A stretch of DNA of 64,000 nt, taken from assembly GCF_042453785.1 (NCBI RefSeq), contig NC_091677.1, forward strand, positions 5,861,501 through 5,925,500. Reading direction: 5' to 3'. Each line of letters opens with the position of its first letter. Positions within the stretch are counted from its first letter, which is position 1. The notes under the pieces are model-generated. The model ran no database searches and was not told the origin of the DNA. It saw only the letters and a list, made by a program, of their open reading frames with translations. The position numbers were made by a program, and so were the translations under genes. This document shows positions 36,085-46,799 of the stretch, one piece after another. The stretch comes from Malus domestica (lineage: Eukaryota > Streptophyta > Magnoliopsida > Rosales > Rosaceae).

Positions 36085-37327
36085 TATCTCCCGCCAAGTG
36101 TGGAAGACGGATGGAGACTACAACATTGTATAAATAGCGTCCGTACTGTCCAACATGCAAAAGAAGTGTCAGCTCTGAAATCTTCCCAGCGTCTTGAATT
36201 TAAGAGTGCGTTTGTTGCATCGGACTGTCTCGGACTGGACTAGTTTCAGGGACTAAACTAGACTGGCTTAGACTAGACTAAGCTGGACTAACTTAGTGAA
36301 GCGTTTGGTGCAGTGTCGGACTAAGAAGCAGGACTATAATATTATATTATTTAATCTATATTTATTAATATTTTTTTTTAATTTAATCTATATCAATTAA
36401 TATTTTATTATTTCTTTATCATTTTCCATTTTTTCTACTCCTCTTCTTCTCTGTTTTATATGCCTCCCTCTTTATCATTTTCCATTTTTTTCTCCGCCCT
36501 CCGTCTCCTCCTTCCCCCTTCCTTTTTCTTCTGTTTCACATATGTACCACTGTCCCCTCTCCCCTCTCTCCCCTTGTATTCATTTCGTTTCGCCTCCAAG
36601 GAAACGCTTGGAGTAGGAGTTGCAGTGTGGCAGAGGGATCTCAAATTGCGAAGATCGTTTTCGGATCCAAAGTTCTTTAGGCGAAGACTGTTATCTTTGT
36701 TTTATGGGTCTAATTCCAGTTCAATTGATGAAAATGGAGAACCCGTTTCTGCATATCGATTAAGTGTTAAATGTTCTTTTGTCTGTTCGTCGGGAAATTT
36801 AGGTTGTGGGTTCGTCGGAAAGCAAATATGGGGTTGGGTTTGCTGGGTTCGCAGGATGATGGAGGTTGGCAAAAAGGCTAGATTTTGATGACTGGGTTCG
36901 CGGGATATTGGTGGTGGTGGAGACGGGATTAGCAATCCCGTCGTTTTCGAGGGGTTTAGCTAAGATCAGCGAGCGAAGGAGTTAGTCGACACGAGTCCGA
37001 GCTAATCCCATTTAACCTAGTCCCTTGCTATACCAAACATGGGTTATTAGTCCTAGCTAGTCCAGTCCTAGCTAAGGAGGTCAAACAAACGAGGCCTTAG
37101 AGTATAAATTGAGGTTTTGAGAGAGAGAGAGATAGAGAGAGAGATTCGTACTTGCCAAACAATTTTGGAGGAAAATGGTGATTGCTTGGAGCTCTGCTAC
37201 AGCTATCGTTGAGAGGATGGAAGTAAAGGTCAACTCTCTTGCGAAGAGCAACGTGTTTGTGCAAAAACACAATGATTCGGCCATTAAAGGCAGGATTGCC
37301 AGTTCGAAAAACGAAACCTGTCATCAC
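36085..37327 (+). pseudogene. CDCA7-like copy C, promoter and exon 1, inverted and broken
   Basis: The plus strand carries the promoter (TCCCGCCAAG at 36089-36098, TATAAATAG at 36129) and, after a ~0.9-kb insertion in the leader, an exon 1 from ATG 37175. It reads MVIAWSSATAIVERMEVKVN, then SLAKSNVFVQKHNDSAIKGR and IASSKNETCHH. Copy B has CAG|GTGAGT at the exon end; copy C has CACCTGAGT, so the donor GT has become CT. No zinc-finger exons follow. The 3' exons assigned to copy C (42066-42850) are on the other strand, so an inversion or two separate duplications split this copy. Confidence 0.8.
36203..37096. mobile_element. PIF/Harbinger-like non-autonomous element in the copy C leader
   Basis: Bounded by TTA (36200-36202 and 37097-37099). 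The ends are imperfect inverted repeats: AGAGTGCGTTTGTTG on the left and, on the other strand, GGCCTCGTTTGTTTG on the right. Inward, GGACTGGACTAG pairs with CTAGTCCAGTCC. It is absent from the leader of copy B. The interior is pyrimidine-rich without a transposase. The class is assigned from the TTA duplication and is tentative. Confidence 0.55.
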
Positions 37328-37589
37328 CTGAGTTTTAAGTGTGGTTAAAAAATTTGTCTTATAGGTTTTATTTTTAATATATTACATAAAACTATCATTA
37401 AAATTTGAAGGTACAATTTTCTAATCTACATTTGTTTTTGGTAATTACTATCGGCATTTTAAAATTTTAATTGTGTACTCCTGGGAGGAATATTTTTTTT
37501 TTCTAAATATAAAAGAATTGGAGTGCACCATTAAATTTTTGGAGTTTTAATAACATTTTTTTTTATTCCTTAAATTTTCTAAAAAATAA

Positions 37590-38872
37590 AGAAAAAAATC
37601 TTCGAATTATTTATACATTTCCTCAAAATCATTCTATATTTGATGAATAATAACTATTGTGAAAAGCCACCTAATGTTTACTCATCAAAAATTTGTTACT
37701 TTTAAAACTATTTCACTAATTAAATTTGAAGACCAAAAAAAAAATCTCAATGCTTAACAGGGTAAAAATCTATGAATCTCAAATCATCATCCAAATAGAA
37801 TCTAAACATCTTAATTGTTTTAATATATAATTTTAGTAAAGACAATATTCTATATTATTCTTGTCACATCCCAGCTCGGGCCCCACCACATCCCGAGCTA
37901 GACTCCGTCGTAGCACGATATTGTCCGTTTTGGGCCCTGACCACGCCCTCATTGTTTTGTTTCTGGGAACTCACACGAGAACTTCCTAATGGGTCACCTA
38001 TCTTCGGATTGTTCTCGCCTGAAGTTGCTTAACTTCGAAGTTCCGATAGAACCCGAAGCCAGTGAGCTCCCAAAAGGCCTCATGCTAGGAAGATACGAGA
38101 ATATACCTATAAGGCTTACATGATCCACTCCCCTGGACGATGTGGGATGTTACAATTCTACATGAGAGGGTGATGGCTTGAACACAGGACGCGGTAGATT
38201 GACAATCCACTAGTTTGCCCAAAAATGATATGCAGTAATGATTTAATTTAATCTAATTTTCAAATATATAATTACATAAAAAAATTAAAGTAATATGCAA
38301 CTGATTTGTGATTTAAGTAGTTATGACCATTGATCTTTGAATGTGAAGTCTTACTCGATTCGCCACATCCTCAACACTTGTATAAGAAAACGATAATAAT
38401 CTACTAAGAACTTAAGCTAACAACTACACACCCATAAAATTCATTTAGACAAGTTAACAATCATCAAGACTCTAATCTATTCCATTTTCATTACTAGATT
38501 ACAATCGAGCTTGAGAAAAAAATGCAAATTAATATAGATATGAGAACATCGACATACATGCAATTGAGATATAACAGAAAAATGCTAGAGAAGTTTCATA
38601 CCTTCATATTAGAGTGAGGGAAATGCAAACGGAAGAAAATTTATTGATGAAATCGTTTTCTGAAAAACACGAGACAAGATAGATATGAGCAACGACGACC
38701 TTTGCTGGTATGAAAGTGAAGCGAAAACACATATAAATAGGAGGCGTCTAGGGTTTGGAGGGTATATTTGTAATTTGATTAAAAAGAAACAACACTGAAT
38801 GATGGCCGCTTTTACGTTGCTATTCAGTTTCCTTTTTATTCATAGTAGGTGCACTGTCACGACGTTGTTTAT
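37590..38872. repeat. Duplicated non-coding block D (copy iii)
   Basis: Matches 24866-25705 with the same order of landmarks (TCAAAATCATTCTA..., ACTATTTCACTAATT, TGGTATGAAAGTGA, GGGTATATTTGTAATTTGATT). It is interrupted by a Cassandra LTR at 37862-38154. Confidence 0.65.
37862..38154 (-). mobile_element. Cassandra TRIM solo LTR carrying a 5S rRNA-like segment
   Basis: 293 bp with TGTCAC...GTTACA ends (TGTAACATCCC when read on the minus strand) and a perfect 5-bp duplication ATTCT (37857-37861 and 38155-38159). On the minus strand it contains GGAACTTCGAAGTTAAGC, then GGCGAGAAC and ATAGGTGACCC, then GTTCTCGTG. This follows the internal-promoter half of plant 5S rRNA. Cassandra elements are the known retrotransposons with 5S sequence in their LTRs. 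No second LTR is nearby, so it is a solo LTR. Confidence 0.92.
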
Positions 38873-38892
38873 CACGCCCCAACTTGAAAATA

Positions 38893-39043
38893 GGGATGTG
38901 ATATCCACACACATTTTTTTCCTTCTTTCACACCCTTTTAATTTTTGGCCGTCGGATCGGATGAATTGAAAAAGATCAAATGACGGAAATTAATTAACAA
39001 AGGGTGTGGAAGAAGTAAAAGGGATGTGTGGATAGCACACCCC
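38893..39043. mobile_element. 151-bp MITE with 8-bp target duplication
   Basis: Left end GGGATGTGATATCCACACA. The right end, on the other strand, is GGGGTGTGCTATCCACACAT. Flanked by perfect TGAAAATA repeats (38885-38892 and 39044-39051). The matching sequence near 43125 runs across without the insert. An 8-bp duplication suggests a hAT-type origin. Confidence 0.85.
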
Positions 39044-39051
39044 TGAAAATA

Positions 39052-39330
39052 TTATGATTTCTTAAGTTGGGCCGACCCATTATATAATGAACACAAGTCT
39101 TCATTCTCGAGCTTCACCCAACCTTGTTTTGATAAATAGGCATATGGTGATATTTCACGCTTGTGTGATGTTACTTAAGTCATTTTGATAGAGTGTAGGG
39201 GCCTTAACAACTATCAAGTCAAGTTTCTAGGACTATTTAATGAAATGATATTAAATATTACTTAAATGTCCGCTATTTATATATAACATGTGAACGATGA
39301 ATGTTCTCATTGAAATAAAATTTTCTTTGT
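39052..39330. repeat. Duplicated non-coding block E
   Basis: Matches 25725-25960 plus 30057-30330 (split there by the copia element) and 43135-43310. Landmarks are AAGTTGGGCCGACCCA, TATATAATGA and CCTTAACAAC, then an ACATGTGAAC segment. Together with block D it marks the extent of the segmental duplication. Confidence 0.65.
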
Positions 39331-39753
39331 AGATACGGTTTATCGTAATGACAGAAAGCAATCATACTTATGCATCATAGTACACAGAAGTGGCTTGGGG
39401 GACAAAAGGCTCCAAATTTGAAGGGACCACAAAAAAATTTTGCCACCCAATATTTTTATGTTGTGATGCTATATATTAAAAAAAAAATTGTTTTCTTTCT
39501 AAATATAAAAATTTAGAGTACACAATCAGATATTTAGAGTAAAAAGAGCTACAAAAAAATTGTCCTACTTTTCTTTTAGGAAAACTATCTTAAGGAGGAG
39601 CCTTTTTATAAATTTTGCATAGGGCCCCAAAAATCTTAGAAACGGTCATGCTTATACGGGTTCGATCCTTATTGATTCCTCCCCCCCTAACAACTAATTA
39701 TCTGATTGACTTATGCTATCATTCTACTAAAAAGGTGTAACTACTAAAACTAA

Positions 39754-39865
39754 ACTATGTATATACAAAGTATGTCTTTGCAGTGCTAAAAACATAGCGG
39801 TAGTGACCTACTATGTATATACAAAGTATGTCTTTGCAGTAGTAAAAACATAGCGGTAGTGACCT
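39754..39865. repeat. 56-bp tandem duplication
   Basis: Units at 39754-39809 and 39810-39865 share ACTATGTATATACAAAGTAT and AACATAGCGGTAGTGACCT, with two mismatches (GTGCTA against GTAGTA). Confidence 0.9.
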
Positions 39866-40184
39866 TTTCTCACTCACCAAATCAACCCCAGTCTAGAGTA
39901 TATTAATTAATTTCATATATTCATATTCATGTCCTCTGTTTGGTTGCTGAGAAAATAACTGAAATTTCAAAGAAAATGTATCCTGATTTGTCTAGCAAGT
40001 TGGCCTTTCGAGTTTGATCAGTTTGGTTGCTGAGAAAATGCTCCCTCATTAGTGTTTTACTTGGATAGCTCTGGTTTCTAGATTAAAATCTTGCCTGCAT
40101 TTCTCCAAATGCACATGCACCCGCATGTGTTTTCAGCGCCAGCTTTTATGTCATCATCATTGTTTTCTTTATAAGATTTTTGCA

Positions 40185-41130
40185 TGTAACCGTTGTAATT
40201 GTCACGTTCCTCAAGATAAAAAAAATGATAAAAATGATAGTTTGCATTCAAGTTTCCACATCCAACCGTTATGAGTGAGATAGATAAACAATGAAAAAAT
40301 ACAACATACATCCAAGTTTTTCTCCTTTTTTTCCTTCAAGAATCAATTGTTACAAAAAAGATAGAGAAACGATAAAAAATTACAACACACACCCAGGTTT
40401 TTCTCATATTTTTTTAAAGAATCAACCGTTATGAAAGAGATAGAGAAACGTGAAAATCACTACATACATCCAAGTTTTTATCATTTTTTAAGAATCGATT
40501 GTTACGAAAGAGATAGAGAAAGGATGAAAATCACAACATACAGCTAAGTTTTTATCATTTTTTAGGAATCGACCTTTATGAAAGAGAGAATAACAATGAA
40601 AAATCACAGTATACACCCAAGTTTTTCTCCTTTTTAAAAAAAAAAAAAAAGAATCAACTGTCATGAATGAGAGAAACGTGAAAACACAACTTACACCCAA
40701 GTTTTTACCCTTTTCTTCAATGCTCAAGTCCATTACTAATAGGGAAAACTAATGAAAATGGCTTGAAAACTTTGAGTTTTAACGTTAAGGACAAAATAAA
40801 GGGTAAAGTAAATAGTAACAGGATTGACTTTTTAGTATAAAAATATGATTTTTCGTTAAAATTAACAGTACCGGGAACTTTTTGTTAAAGTCCCCTTACT
40901 AATAAGGTAAAGAAACAGCGAAATCACATCTTACACCCAGCCAAATCGAGCACAGGCTGAAAACGTGAATTTTGTTTTCTTCAATGCCCAACCGTTACAA
41001 ATGAGACAGAAACGATGAAAAATCACAACAAACGCCGCAGTTGTTTTCATTTCTTTTCTTATGCCAACCGTTACAAATAAGATAAAAAAACGAAATCACA
41101 ACTTACACCCAAATTTTTCTCATTTTCGTC
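40185..41130. repeat. Degenerate minisatellite, ~70-86-bp unit, nine or so copies
   Basis: Repeated phrases are AACCGTTATGAAAGAGATAG, GAAACGATGAAAAATCACAA and ACACCCAAGTTTTTCTC. They recur at about 40265, 40347, 40428, 40499, 40573, 40659, 40905, 40990 and 41069. A MITE (40742-40895) is inserted in the array. A single related unit sits just before the RBL9-like gene (~44325-44365). Confidence 0.8.
40742..40895 (+). mobile_element. ~154-bp Mutator-like MITE, copy 3
   Basis: Starts GGGAAAACTAATGAAAATGG and ends TTTTTGTTAAAGTCCCC. Perfect 9-bp target duplication TTACTAATA (40733-40741 and 40896-40904). Confidence 0.88.
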
Positions 41131-42060
41131 ACCACCCAACCAATTCGAGCATGGGCCTGGACCCAATAATTTAAACTCGGGCCAGCCCATCGATAACACT
41201 TGCTAAAAACTTTTGTGTAATATGCTACGTTTTGGATCTTAAACTATGGGCAAACATAGTAAAACCTCCCCATAGTGATAACCTCAATGTAATCATAAAA
41301 AAATATTCGATCCCAACTTTGCCCAGTTATACATAGGAGTAAACAGCACATTATAATAAGATATATTTTTTGTACGTGCCTTCTTGAGAAACTTGTCTCC
41401 ACATAGTAATAATCGTTAATAAATGTAGCTAATATTACATCTTTCACTAAGGAAGATAAGCATTGATTGTATTTAGAAAGAGAAGAATTAAAGCAAGCAC
41501 TATATACATACATGTACTAACTTCTAGAGATTAGGCGTCTTTATTTTTCCAATTTTACTTCGTCGAAATTGGCATGCTCCACTACTAATGTGGGTTTTTG
41601 TAAACATTCAACTTTCATTAAGAATAACTAAGTCATATTATTTGTTTATTTTTAACTACACTTCTATTAAATATTAAGTAATAACCTCTTAATCGTTATA
41701 AAATGATTTAGTCCCAGCATTATAACGATATAGAGGTTGTGTTGTATCAAAGACAAATGAAGAGACATGAAAATGTATTAACTTCTAAAATGACTTCATG
41801 AATTACAATAAAAACAAAGCTCGTCACATTGTTTTACATTACCCAACACAAAATAAAATTAGGGGAATAATTTTTGCGCACTCGTTTTTCCTTCTGCACA
41901 TTAGATATTTATATCTTTTGATTGATTCTCGTTAAATTTATTCAATTCAAAAGTAAAAAATAAACAAAAATGTGCATGAGAATGCAAGGCATGCGAAAAT
42001 CACTTTCCTAACATTAAGATACAACTATCCGATCGAAAGTTCAGATTAACAATTCTTTCC
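41131..42060. other. Intergenic tract
   Basis: AT-rich, no supported gene. The right end (about 41800-42060) resembles the 3' flank of copies A and B and marks where the copy C 3' fragment starts. Confidence 0.4.
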
Positions 42061-42065
42061 GTCTG

Positions 42066-42850
42066 AGGCAGTTGGCCGGCTTCTCAAGATCGCTTCCCCG
42101 TCATACAGAGCCAAATCTGAAGTAGGAAATGATCATCCCATCTAGGAGTTTGTGCAGAAACTGGGGCAGCCAAATACTCCCTTCTGAGCTCCATGTTTTC
42201 TTCATTGCTTTCAAGTGTCAGAAACCTGCGCGTTTCTTCATTGCTTTCAGGAGTCTGAGGAACCTGCAAGTTTTCTTCATTGCTTGCAAACTGCGCGAAG
42301 TCTAATTGAAATTGTAAAACAATTCAGTCTAATTGAAATTGTAAAACAATTGTATGTGCATACTTTAGACTCAGAGAAGAGAGGTATTTGTTGATTGGCT
42401 CTTTCGTTTCGGCATCATAAACGAACCAGTTTTCAACAGAAGAAGCTCCATCCCACTTTCCCATATCTGTACAATACGCAAAAATTAAATTACAGACATC
42501 GAAATAAGTCATGAACCGAAAATCTTAATCTACACATTGTATTTGGCACAGTTAAAACTAAGGAAAACTAATGAAAATGACGTGAAAACTTCGAGTGTTA
42601 ACGATAAGGACAAAATAAAGGGTAAAAGTGAATAGTACCATGATTGACTTTTTAGTGTAAAAATATGATTTTTCGTTAAAATGAACAGTACATGGAGTTT
42701 TTTGTTAAAATTCCCTTAAAACTAACCTTGAAGCAAAATATCTTCACCAAAATCGCTATTCAGTTTCCAAAATACACGACCATGCACGTCCAAAACATAA
42801 GCTTCTATTCTAAGTTCTAACAGCCTCACATATTTCATTGCCTGTAAAAT
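42066..42850 (-). pseudogene. CDCA7-like copy C, exons 10-12, broken
   Basis: The exon-11 equivalent (~42474-42369) is open and reads DMGKWDGASSVENWF, then VYDAETKEPINKYLSS. The exon-12 equivalent (~42295-42084) keeps the SNEE repeat motif. The exon-10 equivalent (~42843-42734) has a 7-bp insertion after the EAVR codons that brings a TAG stop into frame. A MITE sits in the intron a few bases past the exon-10 donor. Exons 1-9 are absent on this strand. Confidence 0.8.
42561..42715 (+). mobile_element. ~154-bp Mutator-like MITE, copy 4, beside a splice donor
   Basis: Perfect 9-bp duplication TTAAAACTA (42552-42560 and 42716-42724). Copies A and B show the uninterrupted site GTTAAAACTAACCTTGAAGC, which proves the insertion and the duplication length. 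On the gene strand the element lies only a few bases inside the intron after exon 10. Confidence 0.93.
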
Positions 42851-42959
42851 AGGTCAAAACATTTTAGCACGAGCATGTACAGCAAGTTTGCTTGCAAAGT
42901 ACGAAAGCTTAACAATTAGCAAGATGATAACCAGATTTTCATGAAGAATTAAAACATAA

Positions 42960-43310
42960 AAAGCATTGATCAAAGAAAAATGTTTTCTCAAAAGATGTAA
43001 TTTGATTAAAACAGAAGAGGGGTATTTTTACTTTGCTTTTGCAATAATAAACTTTGGTCCTTTTTCGCTTACCTTGACAATCATTTTTTATAGGTGTGTC
43101 ATGACGTTGGTTATCATGCTCAAACTTGAAACTATTTTCCTTTATTAAGTGGGGCCAACCCATCGTATAGCAAGCATGATTGATAATATATTTCTAGTTT
43201 AACGAGTTTGGCTTAAGCTATCTCCAATCCAAAACATAAAAGTTAACTTAAATGTCTGCCATTTGAATACAACATGTGAACACTGTCTACTCACTAAAAT
43301 TATAAAGTAG
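42960..43310. repeat. Duplicated blocks D/E (partial, copy v)
   Basis: Matches the D-E junction at ~25600-25800 and ~38760-39120: GTAATTTGATTAAAA, TTTTACTTTGCTTTT, GGTTATCATGCTCAAACTTG and GGGGCCAACCCATC follow the same order. Confidence 0.6.
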
Positions 43311-43329
43311 TCTTTAAAATTGCAAATGC

Positions 43330-44465
43330 TGGAAAACTAAAGGATAAACCTACTTATATTGAAAGTATGGACCAATTTCCATAAACCATATGAAAGTTAG
43401 AAACCTAAATCCTTACCATATACACAATATGTCTGCGCACTTATACATTTGTGTATATATATATATTTCAGGCCCCAAAATGGGGGAAATAGGGCTTAAA
43501 ATAAAATTTTCTTCATATAAACAGGTGGCTTAAAATAATTATAAAAAACTTATGTGGCCTTAAAATAAATAAATAAACAAACGTGGGGCCTAAAAGCCTC
43601 TACTTTTTCTTGGGTTTTCTTGTACGTTGACCATTAGTTTCTGACTAGTTGCCAAACCATATCGCCGGTGGGTCAATCGTGGCAACATCCTATTGAAGCA
43701 AAACAGATAAGGAGAATCCACATTGGATTTCATTCATTTCATGTCAGACTGTCGGTCTCACTTTCTTACTGTTCCTTTCAATCCTAAGCTTTCCATGTGT
43801 TATTTGTACTTGGTTAATGGCATAATCTGAATCAAAGCAGAAGTACAAACAACCTGGGACTTTGTCCCCCTATCAAAACTTCTGCAAATAAAAGCTTGTA
43901 AAACCCAGTTGGGGGTTGGACTGTCGGAGGTATGTAAAACTACCCTTTTGATATTTTCTGTTTTGTTCAATAAAGTTGGTATTTTCCCAAGAAAAAGTCT
44001 CCTCCTTTGTATTGCACTTGAAGAGAATATGGTTTCTAGATTAAAAGCTTGTTTTTGGTAACTATGGAGAAAATGGGTTGGTTATAAATGGAAATTGCTT
44101 TCATAATTAACCAGGCAAACCATCTTAAGCTTTTGTGTTTTGTAAAGTTGGCCTTTCTGTTTGGTTGCTGAGAAAATAACTGCCAACTAACAAGAAAAAG
44201 TCTATTGCTTTAGTATTGTACTTGTAAAAGAATTTGCTCTCTAGTGTCTAAAGCAAATGCAACCACATGTGTTTTCAGTACTAGCTTTTACTTCCTCACA
44301 ATTTTTTCTTCAAGAGATTCTTGCATGTAACCGCACTGATTTCACGTGACGAGTGAGATAGAGAGCAGAAATAAACCACTGGTTATCGCTATTGTTGCAC
44401 ATATTGGAATTAGTCAATGCATGACACCCTTTTTGTTGTTTGGTTTCTTTCGTTTCCAGGAACAA
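43330..44465 (+). other. RBL9-like upstream region with probable leader intron
   Basis: A GGAG|GTATGT donor at 43930 and a TTTCCAG acceptor ending at 44460 suggest a 5' UTR intron of 531 bp, six bases before the ATG. Bases ~44030-44360 resemble 39930-40230, so this region was also duplicated to the left. No coding potential. Confidence 0.5.
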
Positions 44466-46797
44466 ATGGCTGTGGTTCCGATATGCTACAAAATGCCTTA
44501 CAAAGGATATGCTCAATCGAATCACTACGTAATCGGACAAAGGGACAGCAAATTTCGATGTGATTATATTCCGACTTCTGCAAATACTGCTAGAGAACAT
44601 AAGAATCTGGGGATGGTTTGGTATGCTGCACCAGATTCCGGTACGAACGGGGAGCAACTGAGATCCTTGGATTCTTACTTTGGGAAGCTCCAAAATGTCA
44701 CGAATCTGCCTCTGGATAATTCAAACAAGACAAGGGAGCAGCCACTCAGTAAAAATAGCGGTCAGCTGAGATTAAAGAAGGGTTTGGAGTCTCTTGATGA
44801 TTATCTTGGAAAACTTAATAATAATGGTAAAACTATCTTCCAGCTGAGTAGCCTTTATGTGTTGGTTTTAGAAATGACATTCTAATTCTTATAGTTTTTA
44901 TTGACTCAGGTGGAGACTCGGCGAATTCGACATCTAGCTATTTTGATCTTACTACTGAAGAAATTCCAATTGCGAAACCATCAGCTATCATTCGAGATTC
45001 TGGAAATGGTGATAAGAGGGTACTGAAGACATATAGGAATCCTATAAGTAAAAGGGAAGATCTTGGTCCAGAGAATTCTCAAGATCCGCTCGAGTATAAT
45101 GAAATCTCTGATCTCTACTTAATGTAAGACCCTGCTCTATCTAAATTAGTTCTCAGAAATACGCCCCCAATGGAACTGGTTAAGAACTTTTAATCAAAAA
45201 TAGAATTAGGGGCATTAAACAGGCTCATAAGTTTGTATATAAACCGCAGTTTAATGTCCTTCCAGTTCTATTTTCGATTAAAAGTTTGTGAGCGTTTATA
45301 TTTGGGTGTATGGTATTGGGAACTGCAAAAGCCAGGTTAAATCTGGGAGCTCCTCAGGAATAAGGACACTTTGCTTCTTTGTTCTTTGTGTTGGATGCAG
45401 AAGCATAGTGGGTTCTGTAAACATTGCAGTGTTTCTGTTTGAGATTGCGAGTCCGGTTAGGAACACTGACTTAGGGCTCTTCTCTCTTCCATTGCTATAT
45501 GGAGCAAAGATAAATGATTTGATCCTGGTTGGGGAATGGTGGAGGCTAGTCACACCCATGTTTCTGGTACAAGACTAATGATTCGGTTCGTGATTCCATT
45601 CTGTTTCCATTTCAACATTATCTGTGATAGTTTGCATTAGCTAGTTAACCATTGGATTTGAATGTGAACATATCAAAGAATTATATAGGGCATTTGCACA
45701 TTACTAGAGATTTATTCGGCCTTAACATTTTTCCGGTATTTAAACATAGTTCTTATAGAAGCTGACTTTTCATTCATTTGAAGAGATAATGGGAAAAGTC
45801 TGAAATGACATGGTGCATGAAATGGTTCAATTTGTTGGTTCTTAGTATAATGCAGCATATATATGCTTTCTGGTTTATGAAATATCTGCAATATCTGCCT
45901 CACAGTTTGTATCGATTAAACAAAATCGTTGGAATTCCTAAAAGCGATACATTCTCAAAGAGCATTACACATATTCTTCTTGCTGATCTACGATTAGCTC
46001 TTAGCTCATGTAACTTAATACAGCACTCAGGACTTTTCCACATAGCTGTTGGTTGCTGGGGACTTGTTGCATTTGGGCCTAAAGTGTGCAGAGGCTATGG
46101 ATCATTCACATTTTTCTTGATTTACATACTTGGAGGAGTCTCCGGCAACTTGATTAGCTTTCTTCATACACCAGAGCCAACTGTTGGCGGAACGGTAAGC
46201 AGCTCAGCTCCTAAAATTACATTTCATGTTCTACGAATCTTGTTACCCTCTTCCAAACATGTTTGAGTTCGTAATGTGATCGCAGGGACCAATATTCGCT
46301 ATGATCGGAGCTTGGCTCGCTTATCAGGTCCAGAACAAGGACATAATTGCAAAGGATGTTTCGGAGAGTATGTTCCAAAAGGCTGTCATAACCACGCTTC
46401 TTAGCTTCGTGTTGAGCATTTTCGGTCCTATTGATGATTGGTAAGCTACCGGACGCATTCTCAAAATTCAAGATACATATTCGTTTTTTCATCTTCATAT
46501 TCGAAAACGTTACGAGACGGTAAGTGACCATATGTCATATTATGTTGTTCTAGGACGCATTTTGGAGCAGCATTTACAGGAGTGGCATATGGTTTTTTGA
46601 CATGCCCAACTCTTCAACTGGATGATGCATCATCTTCTCCAGCGAGTGGGCAAGAGGAAGGGGTCGCACTTGTTAGACGATATGCAGATCCTTGCAAATC
46701 ACTGTTTTTCTTTGCCCTATTTGTTCTTGTATTAAGCTCTATACTTTTCTTCGTTGAACCTCCTCTCGATGTCATAGCATCAGATACTTCTCTTTAA
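44466..46797 (+). CDS. RBL9: Chloroplast rhomboid-like protein (RBL9-like), catalytic Ser replaced
   Basis: Six exons give 436 residues: 44466-44826, 44910-45123, 45401-45566, 46024-46194, 46286-46440 and 46554-46797. The first ~200 residues are polar and plant-specific, with two related motifs (LRSLDSYFGKLQN and LESLDDYLGKLNN). A rhomboid fold with about six spans follows: VNIAVFLFEIASP, the loop motif EWWRLVTPMFL, HSGLFHIAVGCWGLVAFGP, FFLIYILGGVSGNL, IFAMIGAWLAYQ and a last span. Active rhomboids have GxSG; here it is GGTG with Thr304 at the serine place. The partner histidine (WTHFGAAF, His358) remains. This suggests a pseudoprotease or altered activity. The gene resembles Arabidopsis RBL9, assigned from memory. 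Intron 2 holds a short inverted repeat (~45180-45295). Confidence 0.88.
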
Positions 46798-46799
46798 AA

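Noticed and set aside
36460-36888. 142-codon frame on the plus strand
   Set aside because: It lies inside the PIF/Harbinger-like insertion, starts in a pyrimidine-rich tract, and has no transposase or other domain.
37900-38060. A 5S rRNA gene on the minus strand
   Set aside because: Only the internal-promoter half resembles 5S rRNA. It sits inside a TG...CA LTR with a 5-bp target duplication, so it is a Cassandra LTR.
40185-41130. CRISPR-like array
   Set aside because: Units are 70-86 bp, degenerate throughout, without conserved short repeats and unique spacers, and the genome is a plant's.
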